From positions 372,001 through 436,000 of the forward strand of contig NZ_JAHDTI010000010.1 in NCBI RefSeq assembly GCF_018531495.1: a stretch of 64,000 bases of DNA, read 5' to 3'. This stretch comes from Nonomuraea sediminis (GTDB lineage: Bacteria > Actinomycetota > Actinomycetes > Streptosporangiales > Streptosporangiaceae). Position 1 is the stretch's first letter; each line of letters starts with the position of its first letter. Shown one piece after another: positions 51,303 to 61,526 of this stretch. The translations under genes and the position numbers were made by a program. The notes under the pieces are model-generated. The model saw only the letters and a program-made list of their open reading frames with translations. It was not told the DNA's origin and ran no database searches.

Positions 51303-51576
51303 GGCGCCGGGTCGGCGGGACGTGGGTCGGCGGAGGCCGGCGCCCTGTACGACGGGCCAAGGAGACCGCGGTGCCCGCCTACCGAAGCGCCGGGTCGGCG
51401 GGACCTGGGTCGGCGGAGGCCGGCGCCTTGTACGGCGGGCGACCCGGGACCGTGGTGCCCGCATGACACATCGCCGTAGCGGCGGGAAAGCGGCCCCGAC
51501 TCGCCGGAAGCGCCGGTCACGGGCCCTCAGCCGCAAGTACGGCGGGCGGCCGGGAGCGGCGGCCCGCCGTACAGAC
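51303..51576 (+). repeat. Copy 9 of the dispersed composite repeat (first block doubled)
   Basis: It fills the 408-bp spacer (51228-51635) between two convergent genes. The opening block GCGCCGGGTCGGCGGGAC is present twice (51304 and 51387, 83 bp apart). The core GACTCGCCGGAAGCGCCGGT is at about 51498-51517, and the hairpin arms GTACGGCGGGC and GCCCGCCGTAC end at 51572. Confidence 0.75.
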
Positions 51577-51584
51577 GCAACACA

Positions 51585-51617
51585 TACGGCGGGCCAGGAC
51601 AGACCTGACCCGCCGTA
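51585..51617 (-). terminator. 14-bp stem-loop terminator of the FHA gene
   Basis: TACGGCGGGCCAGG (51585-51598) pairs with CCTGACCCGCCGTA (51604-51617) with one mismatch that is a G-U pair in the minus-strand RNA. It lies 18 bases after the FHA gene stop. Confidence 0.75.
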
Positions 51618-51635
51618 CAAACCAGAGAGGATGAA

Positions 51636-53099
51636 CTATCCCCTGTGGCCCTCGAAGCGCATCGTGCGGGAGACGCCGACGCGGACCGTGGTGCCCGGGG
51701 CGATGGTGACGTCCTCGTTGGGCGGGATGTCGTAGAAGTTCGGGTCACCGGGCGGCTGGATCTGGGTGCCGTTGACCGAGCCGAGGTCGACCAGGTTGAC
51801 GTCCCAGCCGTTGAGCCGCACCCGCAGGTGGCGGCGCGACACCGAGCCGTCGGGGCTGGTCACCTTGGCCGGGCGGGCCGAGCCGTCGGCGACCTCGGGC
51901 GCGCGCTCCGGGTCGCGGCCGAGCAGGTAGTCGGCCTCCAGCGGCAGCGCCATGCCGTCGTCGAGGATGAGCACGCCCAGCGAGGGCCGCGGCCCCCGGT
52001 AGGGCACGAGCGTGCGCTGCACGAGGGCGATGCCGCAGACGGCGCAGTAGGGCGCGCGCGGGTCGTTGAAGTGGTCGTTCTTGCAGTCGACCCCGTAGAC
52101 CAGGGGGCGGTCGCCCTGCTGCTCCTGCTCGATCGAGGGCGGCCCGGGCTGCTCGAAGTGCTCCTGCGGGCCCATCGGCCCCTGATCGGGCGGCCCCATC
52201 GGGGGCTGGTCGAAGTGCTGCTCCATCGGCGGCTGCTGCGCGGGCTCGAACTGCTCGGGCACCGTGCCTGCCGCGGGCGGGTCGTCGTAGGAGGGGAAGT
52301 GGCCCGGCTGCGGGGGCAGCGGCGGCGGCTCCTGGGGCGGCAGGAACGGCGGGTGGTCCTGCGGGATCGGCGGCTGCGGCCCCGACGGCGGCCCGGCGAC
52401 GAAGTCCTGCGAGGGCGGACCCGCGATGAAGTCCTGCGAGGGCGGACCTGCGGCGAAGTCCTGCGAGGGCGGGCCCGCGGCGAAGTCCTGCGGCGGGGGT
52501 CCCTGCACGCTGATCGGCGGCTCGGGCATCGGGTACGGCGGCGGGCTCGGCTGGATCAGCTCGGGATCCTGGAAGCGGGCCGTGTTGGGCATGTCCATCG
52601 TGGCAGGGCGCGAGGGGGCGGGACCCGCGTCGGACAGGTCGCAGACGATGCCGCCGCCCGGCACCACACCGCCGTCGAGGCGCACCGCAGGGTGCGGCTC
52701 GCCCGCGTCGGGCAGGCTCAGGCGCACGCTGTGCACCGGCCCGCTGATCAGGCGGTCGGCCCACGTCATGGAGTCGCTGCCGGCCAGCCGCGTCTCGCCC
52801 TCGTCGGTGCTGACCGACGCCGCCGCCGACCCGCTCACCAGTACGGCGAAGCCGCTGCCCACCGGTCCCGCCACGGCGCACGTGACGGGGTCGTCGGCCA
52901 TGTTCGCGGCGAGCACCTGGGCGGCCCTGCGGGCCAGTACCCTGCCGTCGCCGCCGGAGGCCGCGGTCTCGCGCAGTGCCTCGAGCAGGTCAGTGCCGGC
53001 GGCCTCCGTCTCGTCGCACACCAGCAGCAGCCCGCCCGTGTGGGCGACCAGCCCCTTCCCCGGAAGCGGACGCACCACCCCGAAGCCCTGGTCCGTCAC
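51636..53099 (-). CDS. FHA-domain protein with Pro-rich repeat linker
   Basis: A 487-residue protein. The N-terminal part (about 1-160) resembles a PP2C-like phosphatase remnant (VVRPLPGKGLVAHTGGLLLV; MTWADRLISGPVHSVRLSL). A Pro/Gln-rich linker has four 9-residue GPPSQDFxA repeats. A zinc-ribbon-like CKNDHFNDPRAPYCAVCGIA lies near residue 338. The C-terminal FHA domain (about 390-487: YLLGRDPERAP, SRRHLRVRL, LGSVNGTQI) binds phosphothreonine peptides. It is a likely partner of a Ser/Thr kinase not in this window. The GTG at 53099 has a GGGGAGGAGAG site. Confidence 0.88.
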   Translation of the reverse strand: MTDQGFGVVRPLPGKGLVAHTGGLLLVCDETEAAGTDLLEALRETAASGGDGRVLARRAAQVLAANMADDPVTCAVAGPVGSGFAVLVSGSAAASVSTDEGETRLAGSDSMTWADRLISGPVHSVRLSLPDAGEPHPAVRLDGGVVPGGGIVCDLSDAGPAPSRPATMDMPNTARFQDPELIQPSPPPYPMPEPPISVQGPPPQDFAAGPPSQDFAAGPPSQDFIAGPPSQDFVAGPPSGPQPPIPQDHPPFLPPQEPPPLPPQPGHFPSYDDPPAAGTVPEQFEPAQQPPMEQHFDQPPMGPPDQGPMGPQEHFEQPGPPSIEQEQQGDRPLVYGVDCKNDHFNDPRAPYCAVCGIALVQRTLVPYRGPRPSLGVLILDDGMALPLEADYLLGRDPERAPEVADGSARPAKVTSPDGSVSRRHLRVRLNGWDVNLVDLGSVNGTQIQPPGDPNFYDIPPNEDVTIAPGTTVRVGVSRTMRFEGHRG

Positions 53100-53343
53100 T
53101 GAACTCTCCTCCCCGGAAGCCGGCGATGTCACGGCGCCACCAGCCATACGCATACCCAGACGGCGGCGGGCTGTCGCCCGTTCACCGTCTCGATTCGATG
53201 AACCGTTGGATCACGCCCTAATTGTGGCAAGCGTGACTAAACCGAACACTATCGGTCAGCCCACGGATCCTCGAATCGCCGTAACCAGCCGATCACTCGA
53301 TACGACACTAGCCGGGGCCGGTCCCTTAGACGAGTGGGACAAT

Positions 53344-54480
53344 TCAGACGCCGCTGAAAACCCGGTTCACGTCGGCCGTGGCCAGCACGCCGTAGATCTC
53401 GCCGCTGCGCTCGACGAGCAGGTACTCCGCTGACGGGGTCTCGCGCATCGCGTCGATGAGCGGCTCGCCCGCCAGCTCGGCCGACAGCACCATCGCGGGT
53501 TCGAGCGACTTGGCCAGCGAGCCGACGTTCACCCAGGGGCGGCGGTGCTCGGGCGTGGCCTGGACGGAGGCCTCGTTGACGATGGCAACGGGACGGCTCT
53601 CGTGGTCGACCACGACCAGGGCGCCCGCCCCGCGCTCCGTCGCCTGTCGCAGCGCCTCCGACAGCGGCGTCTCCGACGTGACGGGGATCGCCCTGCGGGC
53701 CAGGGAGCGCGCCTGCACCTGCGGGATGCGCGCCCTGATGCGCGCCACGCGCAGCGACTGGCTGGCGCCGAGCCAGATGAAGGAGGCTAGGATCAGCGGC
53801 CAGACCAGGTCGGTGAACTCGGCGTTGCGCCCGCTGGCCATCGTCATCGCCAGCGGCACCACGACCAGCGCCACCGCCAGCGCCCTGCCCACCCACGCGG
53901 CCGCCACGGTGCCGGCGCTCGGGCTGCGGGTCAGCTTCCACACCCCGGCGCGCAGCATCCGCCCGCCGTCCAGCGGCAGCCCCGGCAGGATGTTGAACAC
54001 GCCGACGATGAGGTTGGACACCCACAGCTGCTTCACGAGCACCTCGGGAATGCCGCCGCCGTTGACGACCAGGAGGTCGGCCAGCCCGCCCACCCCCGCC
54101 AGCGCCAGGCTCAGCGCGGGGCCCGCGGCGGCCACCATGAACTCCTTGCCCGGGGTCGGCGGCTCCTTCTCGATCTCGGACACGCCGCCGAGCAGGTAGA
54201 GGGTGATGCGGCGCACCGGCAGGCCGTACCACTTGGCGAGCACGCTGTGCGCCAGCTCGTGCAGCAGCACCGACACGTACAGCAGCACCGCGAAGACGAA
54301 CGCGATGGCGTAGACGGCCGTCACGTCGAGATCGGGCAGCATGCCACGCCACTGCTCGCCGAAGCTCCATGTGATGAGTGCCGCCACGATGAACCATGTC
54401 CACGACACGTAGACCGGGATGCCGAAGGGCTTGCCCATTCGGAAGCCGGAGAATTCCTGCCGCGGATCCTGCTCGCTCAC
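53344..54480 (-). CDS. Site-2 protease (M50) with CBS domains
   Basis: A 378-residue membrane protein with about six membrane segments, the zinc motif LHELAH (His74-Glu75-His78) and the second metal motif LPLDGGRML (about 178-186), which identify an intramembrane M50 metalloprotease. Two CBS-type repeats follow (about 265-378; RAIPVTSETPLSEALRQATE), which sense nucleotides in other proteins. It may cleave anti-sigma factors or other membrane proteins. The GTG at 54480 has CAGGAG upstream. Near the RecB-like gene it keeps an arrangement common near mpa in actinomycetes. Confidence 0.93.
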   Translation of the reverse strand: MSEQDPRQEFSGFRMGKPFGIPVYVSWTWFIVAALITWSFGEQWRGMLPDLDVTAVYAIAFVFAVLLYVSVLLHELAHSVLAKWYGLPVRRITLYLLGGVSEIEKEPPTPGKEFMVAAAGPALSLALAGVGGLADLLVVNGGGIPEVLVKQLWVSNLIVGVFNILPGLPLDGGRMLRAGVWKLTRSPSAGTVAAAWVGRALAVALVVVPLAMTMASGRNAEFTDLVWPLILASFIWLGASQSLRVARIRARIPQVQARSLARRAIPVTSETPLSEALRQATERGAGALVVVDHESRPVAIVNEASVQATPEHRRPWVNVGSLAKSLEPAMVLSAELAGEPLIDAMRETPSAEYLLVERSGEIYGVLATADVNRVFSGV

Positions 54481-54582
54481 ACTGCTCCTGACGTCGCCTC
54501 TGCCTTGATGCTACGCGCCCGATCACATGATCCTGGTTTCGTGCCCCCTATTCTGTCGGGCTCTTGACCTAGAGTGCGGTGC

Positions 54583-55440
54583 ATGACGTTGACCGAGCCC
54601 GAGATCATCGGAGCCCTCTCCCCCTCCCGGGCGGGCGACTTCATGACCTGTCCGCTGCTCTACCGCTTCCGGGTGATCGACCAGCTGCCGGAGAAGCCCT
54701 CCCAGGCGGCCGTGCGGGGCACGGTGGTGCACGCGGTGCTCGAGCGGCTCTACGACCTGCCGGCGCCGCGCCGCTCGGTCGAGGCGGCCATCGAGCTGCT
54801 GGAGCCGCAGTGGCAGCGGCTGCTGGGCGAGGAGCCGGCCTTCGGCGAGATGTTCGCCGACGCCGAGGAGCAGGCCGCGTGGCTGGCGCAGGCGCGCGAC
54901 ATGCTGCGCCGCTACTTCACCCTGGAGGACCCGACCCGGCTCGAGCCCGCCGAGCGCGAGCTCTACGTCGAGGCCGTTCTCGACAGCGGCCTGCTGCTGC
55001 GCGGCTACGTCGACCGGCTCGACGTGGCGCCCACCGGCGAGGTCCGCGTGGTCGACTACAAGACGGGCAGCGCGCCAGGGCCCGACTTCGAGGCCAAGGC
55101 GCTGTTCCAGATGAAGTTCTACGCGCTGGTGCTGTGGCGCCTGCGCGGCGAGGTGCCCCGGCTGCTGCAGCTGGTCTACCTGGGCGGCGGCGGCGAGGTG
55201 CTGCGTTACGCCCCCGACGAGGTCGACCTGCGCGCCACGGAACGCAAGGTGCAGGCCCTGTGGGCGGCCATCCAGCGCGCTCTGGAGACGGGCGAGTGGC
55301 GCGCCCGCCCCTCCCGCCTGTGCGACTGGTGCGACCACCAGTCCCTCTGCCCCGAATTCGGCGGCACCCCACCCCCGGTCCCCGACCGCCAACCCGGCGA
55401 CACCGTCCGCACCCGCCGCTCCGCCACCGACGAACTCTAA
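54583..55440 (+). CDS. RecB-family PD-(D/E)XK exonuclease with Fe-S cluster motif
   Basis: A 285-residue protein. The nuclease core shows Asp144/Asp147 in GYVDRLD and Asp158-Lys160 in VVDYKTG. One N-terminal cysteine (TCPLLYRF, Cys23) and three C-terminal ones in LCDWCDHQSLCPEF form the four-cysteine Fe-S pattern of AddB/Cas4-like nucleases. It is a stand-alone RecB-like nuclease without helicase domains. The ATG at 54583 is preceded by TAGAGT (54570-54575) and seven bases, so it is leaderless; a longer GTG start at 54574 is unlikely. Role probably DNA repair. Confidence 0.92.
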   Translation: MTLTEPEIIGALSPSRAGDFMTCPLLYRFRVIDQLPEKPSQAAVRGTVVHAVLERLYDLPAPRRSVEAAIELLEPQWQRLLGEEPAFGEMFADAEEQAAWLAQARDMLRRYFTLEDPTRLEPAERELYVEAVLDSGLLLRGYVDRLDVAPTGEVRVVDYKTGSAPGPDFEAKALFQMKFYALVLWRLRGEVPRLLQLVYLGGGGEVLRYAPDEVDLRATERKVQALWAAIQRALETGEWRARPSRLCDWCDHQSLCPEFGGTPPPVPDRQPGDTVRTRRSATDEL

Positions 55441-55502
55441 CCCCCTCCCCAGCACGGCCGCCCCCACCTCCACCCACCCCACTACCCCACCCGACCGGCA
55501 CC

Positions 55503-56086
55503 CCAGGCACCAGCCTCCACAGCAGGACCGTGGCACGCACACTCCGGCGCCGCGTCGGTGGGAAGGAGTGCGGCGAAGTCGGCGCCAGATGCGGCGAGCA
55601 AGGTGGGACGCGGACGGCAAGCCAGGCGAAATCACGGGCGGGAGGCCAGGTGGGTCCCGAACCGCGTGGACCTCAGCAGGCGCACTCCGACACGTCCAGG
55701 ACCCAGGCGCCGCGGCCCGGTGCGCCCCGCAGGCGCCCTCCCCGGCGCCGCGTCGGCGAGACGGTGTACGGCGAAGTCTGCGCCGCATGCACACGGCGAG
55801 CAGCACAAGCCCAGGCAACCTCCACAGCAGAACCGCGGCACGCACACTCCAGCGCCGCGTCGGCGAGAAGTAGTGCGGCGAAGTCGGCGCCGGGTGCGGC
55901 GAGCGAGGTGGGGCGCGGACGGCGGGGCCGGGGGGGAGGCACGGGCGGTGAGCAAGGGGGGCCGAGGTAGGTGGGGTCCGGAGGGCGTTGCGGCGGGGTG
56001 GGGGCACCGACTCGCCGGGAGCGCCGGAAGCGGGCCGTCGGCCGAAGTGCGGCGGGCGGCCGGTGGCGGTGGCCTGCCGTACGGGA
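55503..56086 (+). repeat. Repeat-filled 760-bp spacer: ~118-bp direct repeats plus copy 10
   Basis: Between 55441 and 56200 there is no gene. A segment of about 118 bp occurs twice, at 55503 and 55810 (306 bp apart), including CCTCCACAGCAG and GCACGCACACTCC. Within and between them the first block of the dispersed repeat, GCGCCGCGTCGGCGAGA or similar, is present three times (about 55548, 55750 and 55850). The core and hairpin of the repeat follow at 56005-56083 (partial copy 10). All short ORFs here are repeat-encoded. Confidence 0.65.
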
Positions 56087-56200
56087 GCATCGGGCAGCGC
56101 GTAGTACGACGGTGGGACCGCGGGGAAAGATCGTTGGGGAGAGGGGGATTCCTCCCGTGGGAGGAGGCTTGGGGCTCTTACCTGGTCTTACAGTGGGGCC

Positions 56201-57343
56201 GTGCGCATCGACCGGGCCCTGGTGAACGACGCGGCCCTGGCTGTGGTCGCGGCGGCGGTGTGCGTGGTGATGTTCGTGTACTCGCAAACGGCGCAGCTCA
56301 AGGCTCCCGACGTGTTCGGCGGGGTGCTGGTCGTGCTGGGGTGTGCGCCGGTGGCGGTGCGGAGGCGGTGGCCGCTGGCCGCGTTCTGCGCGGGGCTGGT
56401 GCCCGAGTCGCTGCTGGCCGTGATGGGGTACGGCTCGGGCCAGGTGGGCTTGGGCGGGTTGATCCTGGTCTATTCGGTGGCCGCCTACCGGGGGCTGGCG
56501 GTGGCGCTGGGCGCGCTGCTGCTGACCATGGTGGCCTACGCGGCGGGCGCCAGTTTCGGCGAGGCGCTGGAGAGCCCGAGCAAGCATCTGGTCGTGCTGC
56601 TGCTGGTGGTGGCCGTCTGGGGCGCGGGACGCAGCTTCCGGCTGCGTCGCGCCTACCTGGACGAGCTGAAGGACAGGGCCGCGCGGCTCGAGCGGGCGCA
56701 CGCCGCTGACACGCGGGCGGCGCGGGCCGAGGAACGGTCCCGGATCGCGCGCGAGTTGCACGACGTGGTCGCCCACCACGTGAGCGTGATGACCGTGCAG
56801 GCCGCGGCGGCGCGCAAGGTGCTGGCCTCGGATCCGGACCTGGCGCGGGAGGCGCTGTCGGCGATCGAGCAGACCGGCCGGATGGCGATGACCGAGATGC
56901 GCAACATCGTGGGCGTGCTGCGTACCGACTCCCCCGCCGAGCTGGGCCCCCAGCCGGGCATGCTGGACCTGCCCAGGCTGGTCGAGCAGATGCGGGAGGC
57001 GGGCCTGCCCACCCGCCTGGAGATCGAGGGCGAGCCCAGCCCGATCCCGGCCGGTGTCGACCTGGCCGCCTACCGCCTCATCCAGGAGGGCCTGACCAAC
57101 AGCCTGCGGCACGCCGGTCCCGGCGCCAAGGCTGTGGTGACCGTACGGCATGCCGTACGGGAGCTGGACGTGCGGGTTGAGGACGACGGCCCGGGAACCG
57201 CTACCCTGTCCGGGCGGCAAGGTCACGGTTTGGTGGGCATCCGCGAGCGGGTCGCACTCTATGGTGGAGTCCTGAGCATCGGCCCGCGATCAGGGGGCGG
57301 TTTCGAGGTGCGGGCGAGGTTCCCGTTGAAGGACGGACAATGA
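56201..57343 (+). CDS. Two-component sensor histidine kinase (NarL/DesK-type)
   Basis: A 380-residue kinase with five or six N-terminal membrane segments (about 10-142), a HisKA_3 dimerisation domain with phospho-acceptor His187 in ARELHDVVAHHVSVMTVQ, and an ATPase domain (about 290-378) with EDDGPGT and GHGLVGIRERV. The signal is unknown. The GTG at 56201 is preceded by TACAGT (56189-56194) and six bases, so the transcript is probably leaderless. It overlaps its regulator by ATGA. Confidence 0.93.
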   Translation: MRIDRALVNDAALAVVAAAVCVVMFVYSQTAQLKAPDVFGGVLVVLGCAPVAVRRRWPLAAFCAGLVPESLLAVMGYGSGQVGLGGLILVYSVAAYRGLAVALGALLLTMVAYAAGASFGEALESPSKHLVVLLLVVAVWGAGRSFRLRRAYLDELKDRAARLERAHAADTRAARAEERSRIARELHDVVAHHVSVMTVQAAAARKVLASDPDLAREALSAIEQTGRMAMTEMRNIVGVLRTDSPAELGPQPGMLDLPRLVEQMREAGLPTRLEIEGEPSPIPAGVDLAAYRLIQEGLTNSLRHAGPGAKAVVTVRHAVRELDVRVEDDGPGTATLSGRQGHGLVGIRERVALYGGVLSIGPRSGGGFEVRARFPLKDGQ

Positions 57344-58023
57344 CGATCAGAGTGCTGCTGGTGGACGACCAGCCGCTGCTGCGTACCGGTTTCCGACTGA
57401 TCCTCGAGGCCGAGACCGACATCACGGTGGTGGGCCAGGCGGGCGACGGCAAGGACGCGCAGGAGCAGACGCGGGCGCTGCTGCCCGACGTGGTGCTGAT
57501 GGACATCCGCATGCCGGGCGTCGACGGCATCGAGGCGACCCGCAGGATCGTGCGGGAGGCCGCCTCGGGGGCGCACGTGCCGAAGGTGCTGGTGCTGACC
57601 ACGTTCGACCTGGACGAGTACATCGTGGAGGCGCTGCGCTCGGGCGCGTCCGGGTTCCTGCTGAAGGACGTGCCGCCGGACGAGCTGGTGCAGGCCATCC
57701 GGGTGGTGGCGGCCGGCGACGCGATCGTGGCGCCGTCGGTGACGCGGCGGCTGCTCGACCGGTTCGCGACGCGGCTGCCGTCGGCGTACGAGCAGGCCAC
57801 GCCGGCGCGGCTCGACCGGCTGACGGAGCGGGAGCTCGAGGTGCTCCGCCTGATCGCCAAGGGCATGTCCAACGCCGAGATCGCCGCCAAGCTCGTGGTC
57901 AGCGAGACCACGGTCAAGACGCACGTCGGCAACGTCCTGACCAAACTCGGCCTCCGCGACCGCGTCCAGGCGGTCGTCCTCGCCTACGAAACCGGTCTGA
58001 TCACCCCAGGCGCCCTTTCCTGA
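57340..58023 (+). CDS. Response regulator (NarL/LuxR type)
   Basis: A 227-residue regulator: receiver domain (about 1-120) with acidic pocket Asp9-Asp10 and phospho-acceptor Asp55 in VLMDIRMPG, and a C-terminal LuxR helix-turn-helix (LTEREVLRLIAKGMSN-like: LTERELEVLRLIAKGMSNAE, about 163-182). The ATG overlaps the kinase stop. Targets unknown; it is convergent with the peptide transporter operon, which may be controlled separately. Confidence 0.95.
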   Translation: MTIRVLLVDDQPLLRTGFRLILEAETDITVVGQAGDGKDAQEQTRALLPDVVLMDIRMPGVDGIEATRRIVREAASGAHVPKVLVLTTFDLDEYIVEALRSGASGFLLKDVPPDELVQAIRVVAAGDAIVAPSVTRRLLDRFATRLPSAYEQATPARLDRLTERELEVLRLIAKGMSNAEIAAKLVVSETTVKTHVGNVLTKLGLRDRVQAVVLAYETGLITPGALS

Positions 58024-58135
58024 CATCCCGAGCCCGGCATCGCCGCGCACCCCTCGGGGTGTACGGCGACGCCGACGCCTGTGTGCGGCAAGCTGCGCCT
58101 TTCCAAGCGGGGTGTACGGCGAGCCGCGCTCTCGC

Positions 58136-58378
58136 GCGCCGGGGTCGGCGAGGAGGTGTACGGCGGTCGTCCGGCACCCGGTACGGCGGGCCAGGGGGAC
58201 CGTGGTGCCCGCATACCGAAGCGCCGTGGCGGCGAGCAACAGTCACCGACTCGCCGGACGCGCCGGACGCGGGCCCTCAGCCGAAGTACGGCGGGCGGCC
58301 GTAAGGGCGGCCTCGCCGTACAAGATCACCGCGAACATCGGGACCGAAGCCGAAGTACGGCGAGCGGCCTCGCCGTAC
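58136..58378 (+). repeat. Copy 11 of the dispersed composite repeat (full length with extension)
   Basis: It fills the spacer 58024-58386 between convergent genes. It has all blocks: GGGTCGGCGAGGAGGTGTAC, GAAGCGCCGTGGCGGCGAGC, GACTCGCCGGACGCGCCGG, then hairpin arms. The extension shared with copy 6 ends in GTACGGCGAG (58355-58364), CGGC, CTCGCCGTAC (58369-58378), eight bases after the stop of the ATPase gene, and is its likely terminator. Confidence 0.75.
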
Positions 58379-58386
58379 CGGAGAAA

Positions 58387-59408
<1,022 letters not shown>

Positions 59409-59412
<4 letters not shown>

Positions 59413-60443
59413 TGCGTCTCCAGCACTGGCTTGATCTCGGTCTCCCACAGCCTGTGCCGCTCCTGACGGCTCAGGTGGCAGCGCACCAGGTGGCCGCCCT
59501 CGGTCTCGAGCAGGGCGGGCACCTCGGACTTCGACCTGCCCTCGGTCTGGTCGGAGTACGGGCAGCGGGGGTGGAAGGCACAGCCCTTGGGCACGTTGAT
59601 CAGCGAAGGCGGCGAGCCCTTGATGGGCAGCAGCCGTTCGGTGGGCTCGCGGTCGAGGCGGGGCATCGATCCCAGTAGACCCCAGGTGTAGGGGTGCTCG
59701 GGACGGTAGAAGATGTCGTCGGTCGTGCCGTATTCGACGCACTTGCCGCCATACATCACCAGGATGTCATCGGACAGTTCGGCGACGACGCCCAGGTCGT
59801 GGGTGATGACGATCAGCGCGGAGTTGAACTCGCGCTGCAGGTCGCGCATGAGGTCGAGGATCTGGGCCTGCACGGTCACGTCGAGCGCGGTGGTCGGCTC
59901 GTCGGCGATGAGCAGCTCGGGGTCGCACGACAGCGCCATCGCGATCATGGCGCGCTGCCGCATGCCGCCGGAGAACTCGTGCGGGAAGGAGTCGACCCGC
60001 CGGTTCGGCTCGGGGATGCCGACCCGCTCAAGCATGTCGATGGCGTGCTTGCGCGCGACCTGCTTGGTGACCTTGTGGTGGATCCGGTAGGCCTCGATGA
60101 TCTGGTCGCCGACCGAGTAGAAGGGGTGCATGGCCGACAGCGGATCCTGGAAGATCATCGACATCCGCTTGCCGCGCAGGCCGCGCACGTGCTCCTCGGT
60201 GGCGCCGACGAGTTCCTCGCCGTCGAGCCAGATCTCGCCGGAGATCTTGGCGCCGCCCCGCTTGTGCAGGCCGAGGATGCCGAGGCTGGTGACGGACTTG
60301 CCGGATCCTGACTCGCCGACGATACCGAGCGTCTTGCCGCGCTCCAGGGAGAACGACAGCCCGTCGACGGACTTGACCAGGCCGTCGTCAGTCGGGAAGT
60401 GGATCTTCAGGTCCTTGACGTCGAGAAAGGCGTTCCCGGTCAC
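59409..60443 (-). CDS. Peptide ABC transporter ATP-binding protein (OppD-like)
   Basis: A 344-residue ATPase: Walker A GESGSGKSV (about 41-49), signature FSGGMRQRAMIAMAL, Walker B LLIADEPTTALDVT, and the OppD-type C-terminal cysteines (GCAFHPRCPYS, CHLSR) that may hold an Fe-S cluster or zinc. The GTG start overlaps the permease stop (GTGA). It partners the OppF-like protein. Confidence 0.94.
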
Positions 60444-61447
60444 GCGAGCCTCACCCTCGGGTCCACGACCGCGTAGAGCAGGTCGACGACCAGGTTGGCC
60501 AGGATGATGAAGGTGGCCGCGACCAGCGTCACGCCCATCACCTGGGGCAGGTCGTTGTTGTTGATGGCGTCCACGGCGTACTTGCCGATGCCGGGCAGCG
60601 AGAACGTGCTCTCGGTCAGTACGGCGCCGCCGAGCAGGAGGCCGAGGTCGAGGCCGAACATCGTCAGCACGGGCGTGAGCGTGGCACGCAACCCGTGCTT
60701 GATCACTACGGTCCGCTCGTTGAGGCCCTTGGCCCTGGCGGTGCGGATGTAGTCCTCTGACATGGTTTCCAGCATGCCCGCTCTGGTGAGGCGGGCGTAA
60801 CCGGCCGCGTACAGGAACGCCAGCGTGATCCAGGGCATCAGCATGATGCCCATCCAGGTGACCGGGTCGGCGCCTTCGAGTTCGGAGACGTCGGGCACCA
60901 GGCCGAGCTGGTCACGGAAGATCGCCAGCGAGACGATGCCGGTGAAGAAGATGGGCAGCGACACGCCGGCCAGGGCGATGCCCATGGAGAAGCGGTCGAA
61001 GAAGCTGCCTCGCCGCAGCGCCGACAGCACGCCGGTCGCCACGCCGAAGATCACCCAGATCACCGCCGCGCCCAGTGCCAGCCCGAGTGTGGTGGGCAGG
61101 CGGTCGAGCAGGTCCGGCAGGACCGGGTTCTGATTGACGTAGGAGAAGCCCAGGCAGGGCGCGGGGCAGTGCTCCACGCCCGGCCCGTAGTTCCGGTCGA
61201 CGCCGGTGAAGATGCCCTTCACGAAACGCCCGTACTGGACGACGAGCGGGTCGTTGAAGCCCAGCCTGATCGCGGTGTCATGGATGACCTGCGCGTTGGC
61301 CGCCTTGCCCACGTACCGGGAGGCCAGGTCGTCTGACGACATGCCCGCCAATCGCGGTACCAGGAAGAAGATGGCGAACGTCGCGATGCTCACCACGAAC
61401 AGCAGCATGACGGCCGCTATCAACCGTCTGATGATGTATGTGACCAC
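60440..61447 (-). CDS. Peptide ABC transporter permease (OppB-like)
   Basis: A 335-residue permease with the OppB start VTYIIRRLIAAVMLLFVVSI, six predicted membrane segments and the EAA loop DYIRTARAKGLNERTVVIKH (about 228-247). An extra loop at about 85-115 includes HCPAPCLGFSYVNQN with two cysteines. The GTG start at 61447 lies 79 bp after the binding-protein gene. It forms the channel with the OppC-like protein. Confidence 0.94.
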   Translation of the reverse strand: MVTYIIRRLIAAVMLLFVVSIATFAIFFLVPRLAGMSSDDLASRYVGKAANAQVIHDTAIRLGFNDPLVVQYGRFVKGIFTGVDRNYGPGVEHCPAPCLGFSYVNQNPVLPDLLDRLPTTLGLALGAAVIWVIFGVATGVLSALRRGSFFDRFSMGIALAGVSLPIFFTGIVSLAIFRDQLGLVPDVSELEGADPVTWMGIMLMPWITLAFLYAAGYARLTRAGMLETMSEDYIRTARAKGLNERTVVIKHGLRATLTPVLTMFGLDLGLLLGGAVLTESTFSLPGIGKYAVDAINNNDLPQVMGVTLVAATFIILANLVVDLLYAVVDPRVRLA

Positions 61448-61526
61448 TGATCTCGGCCTTGACGGCCGGGCCTTGTGAGCCCGGCCGTCGAGCCTTCACC
61501 TGCTTTCGACGTACGAACCGGCGTTC

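Noticed and set aside
54523..57226. Long minus-strand ORFs over the RecB-like gene, the spacer and the kinase gene
   Set aside because: They run across repeats and antisense to clear genes, and no protein family is recognisable.
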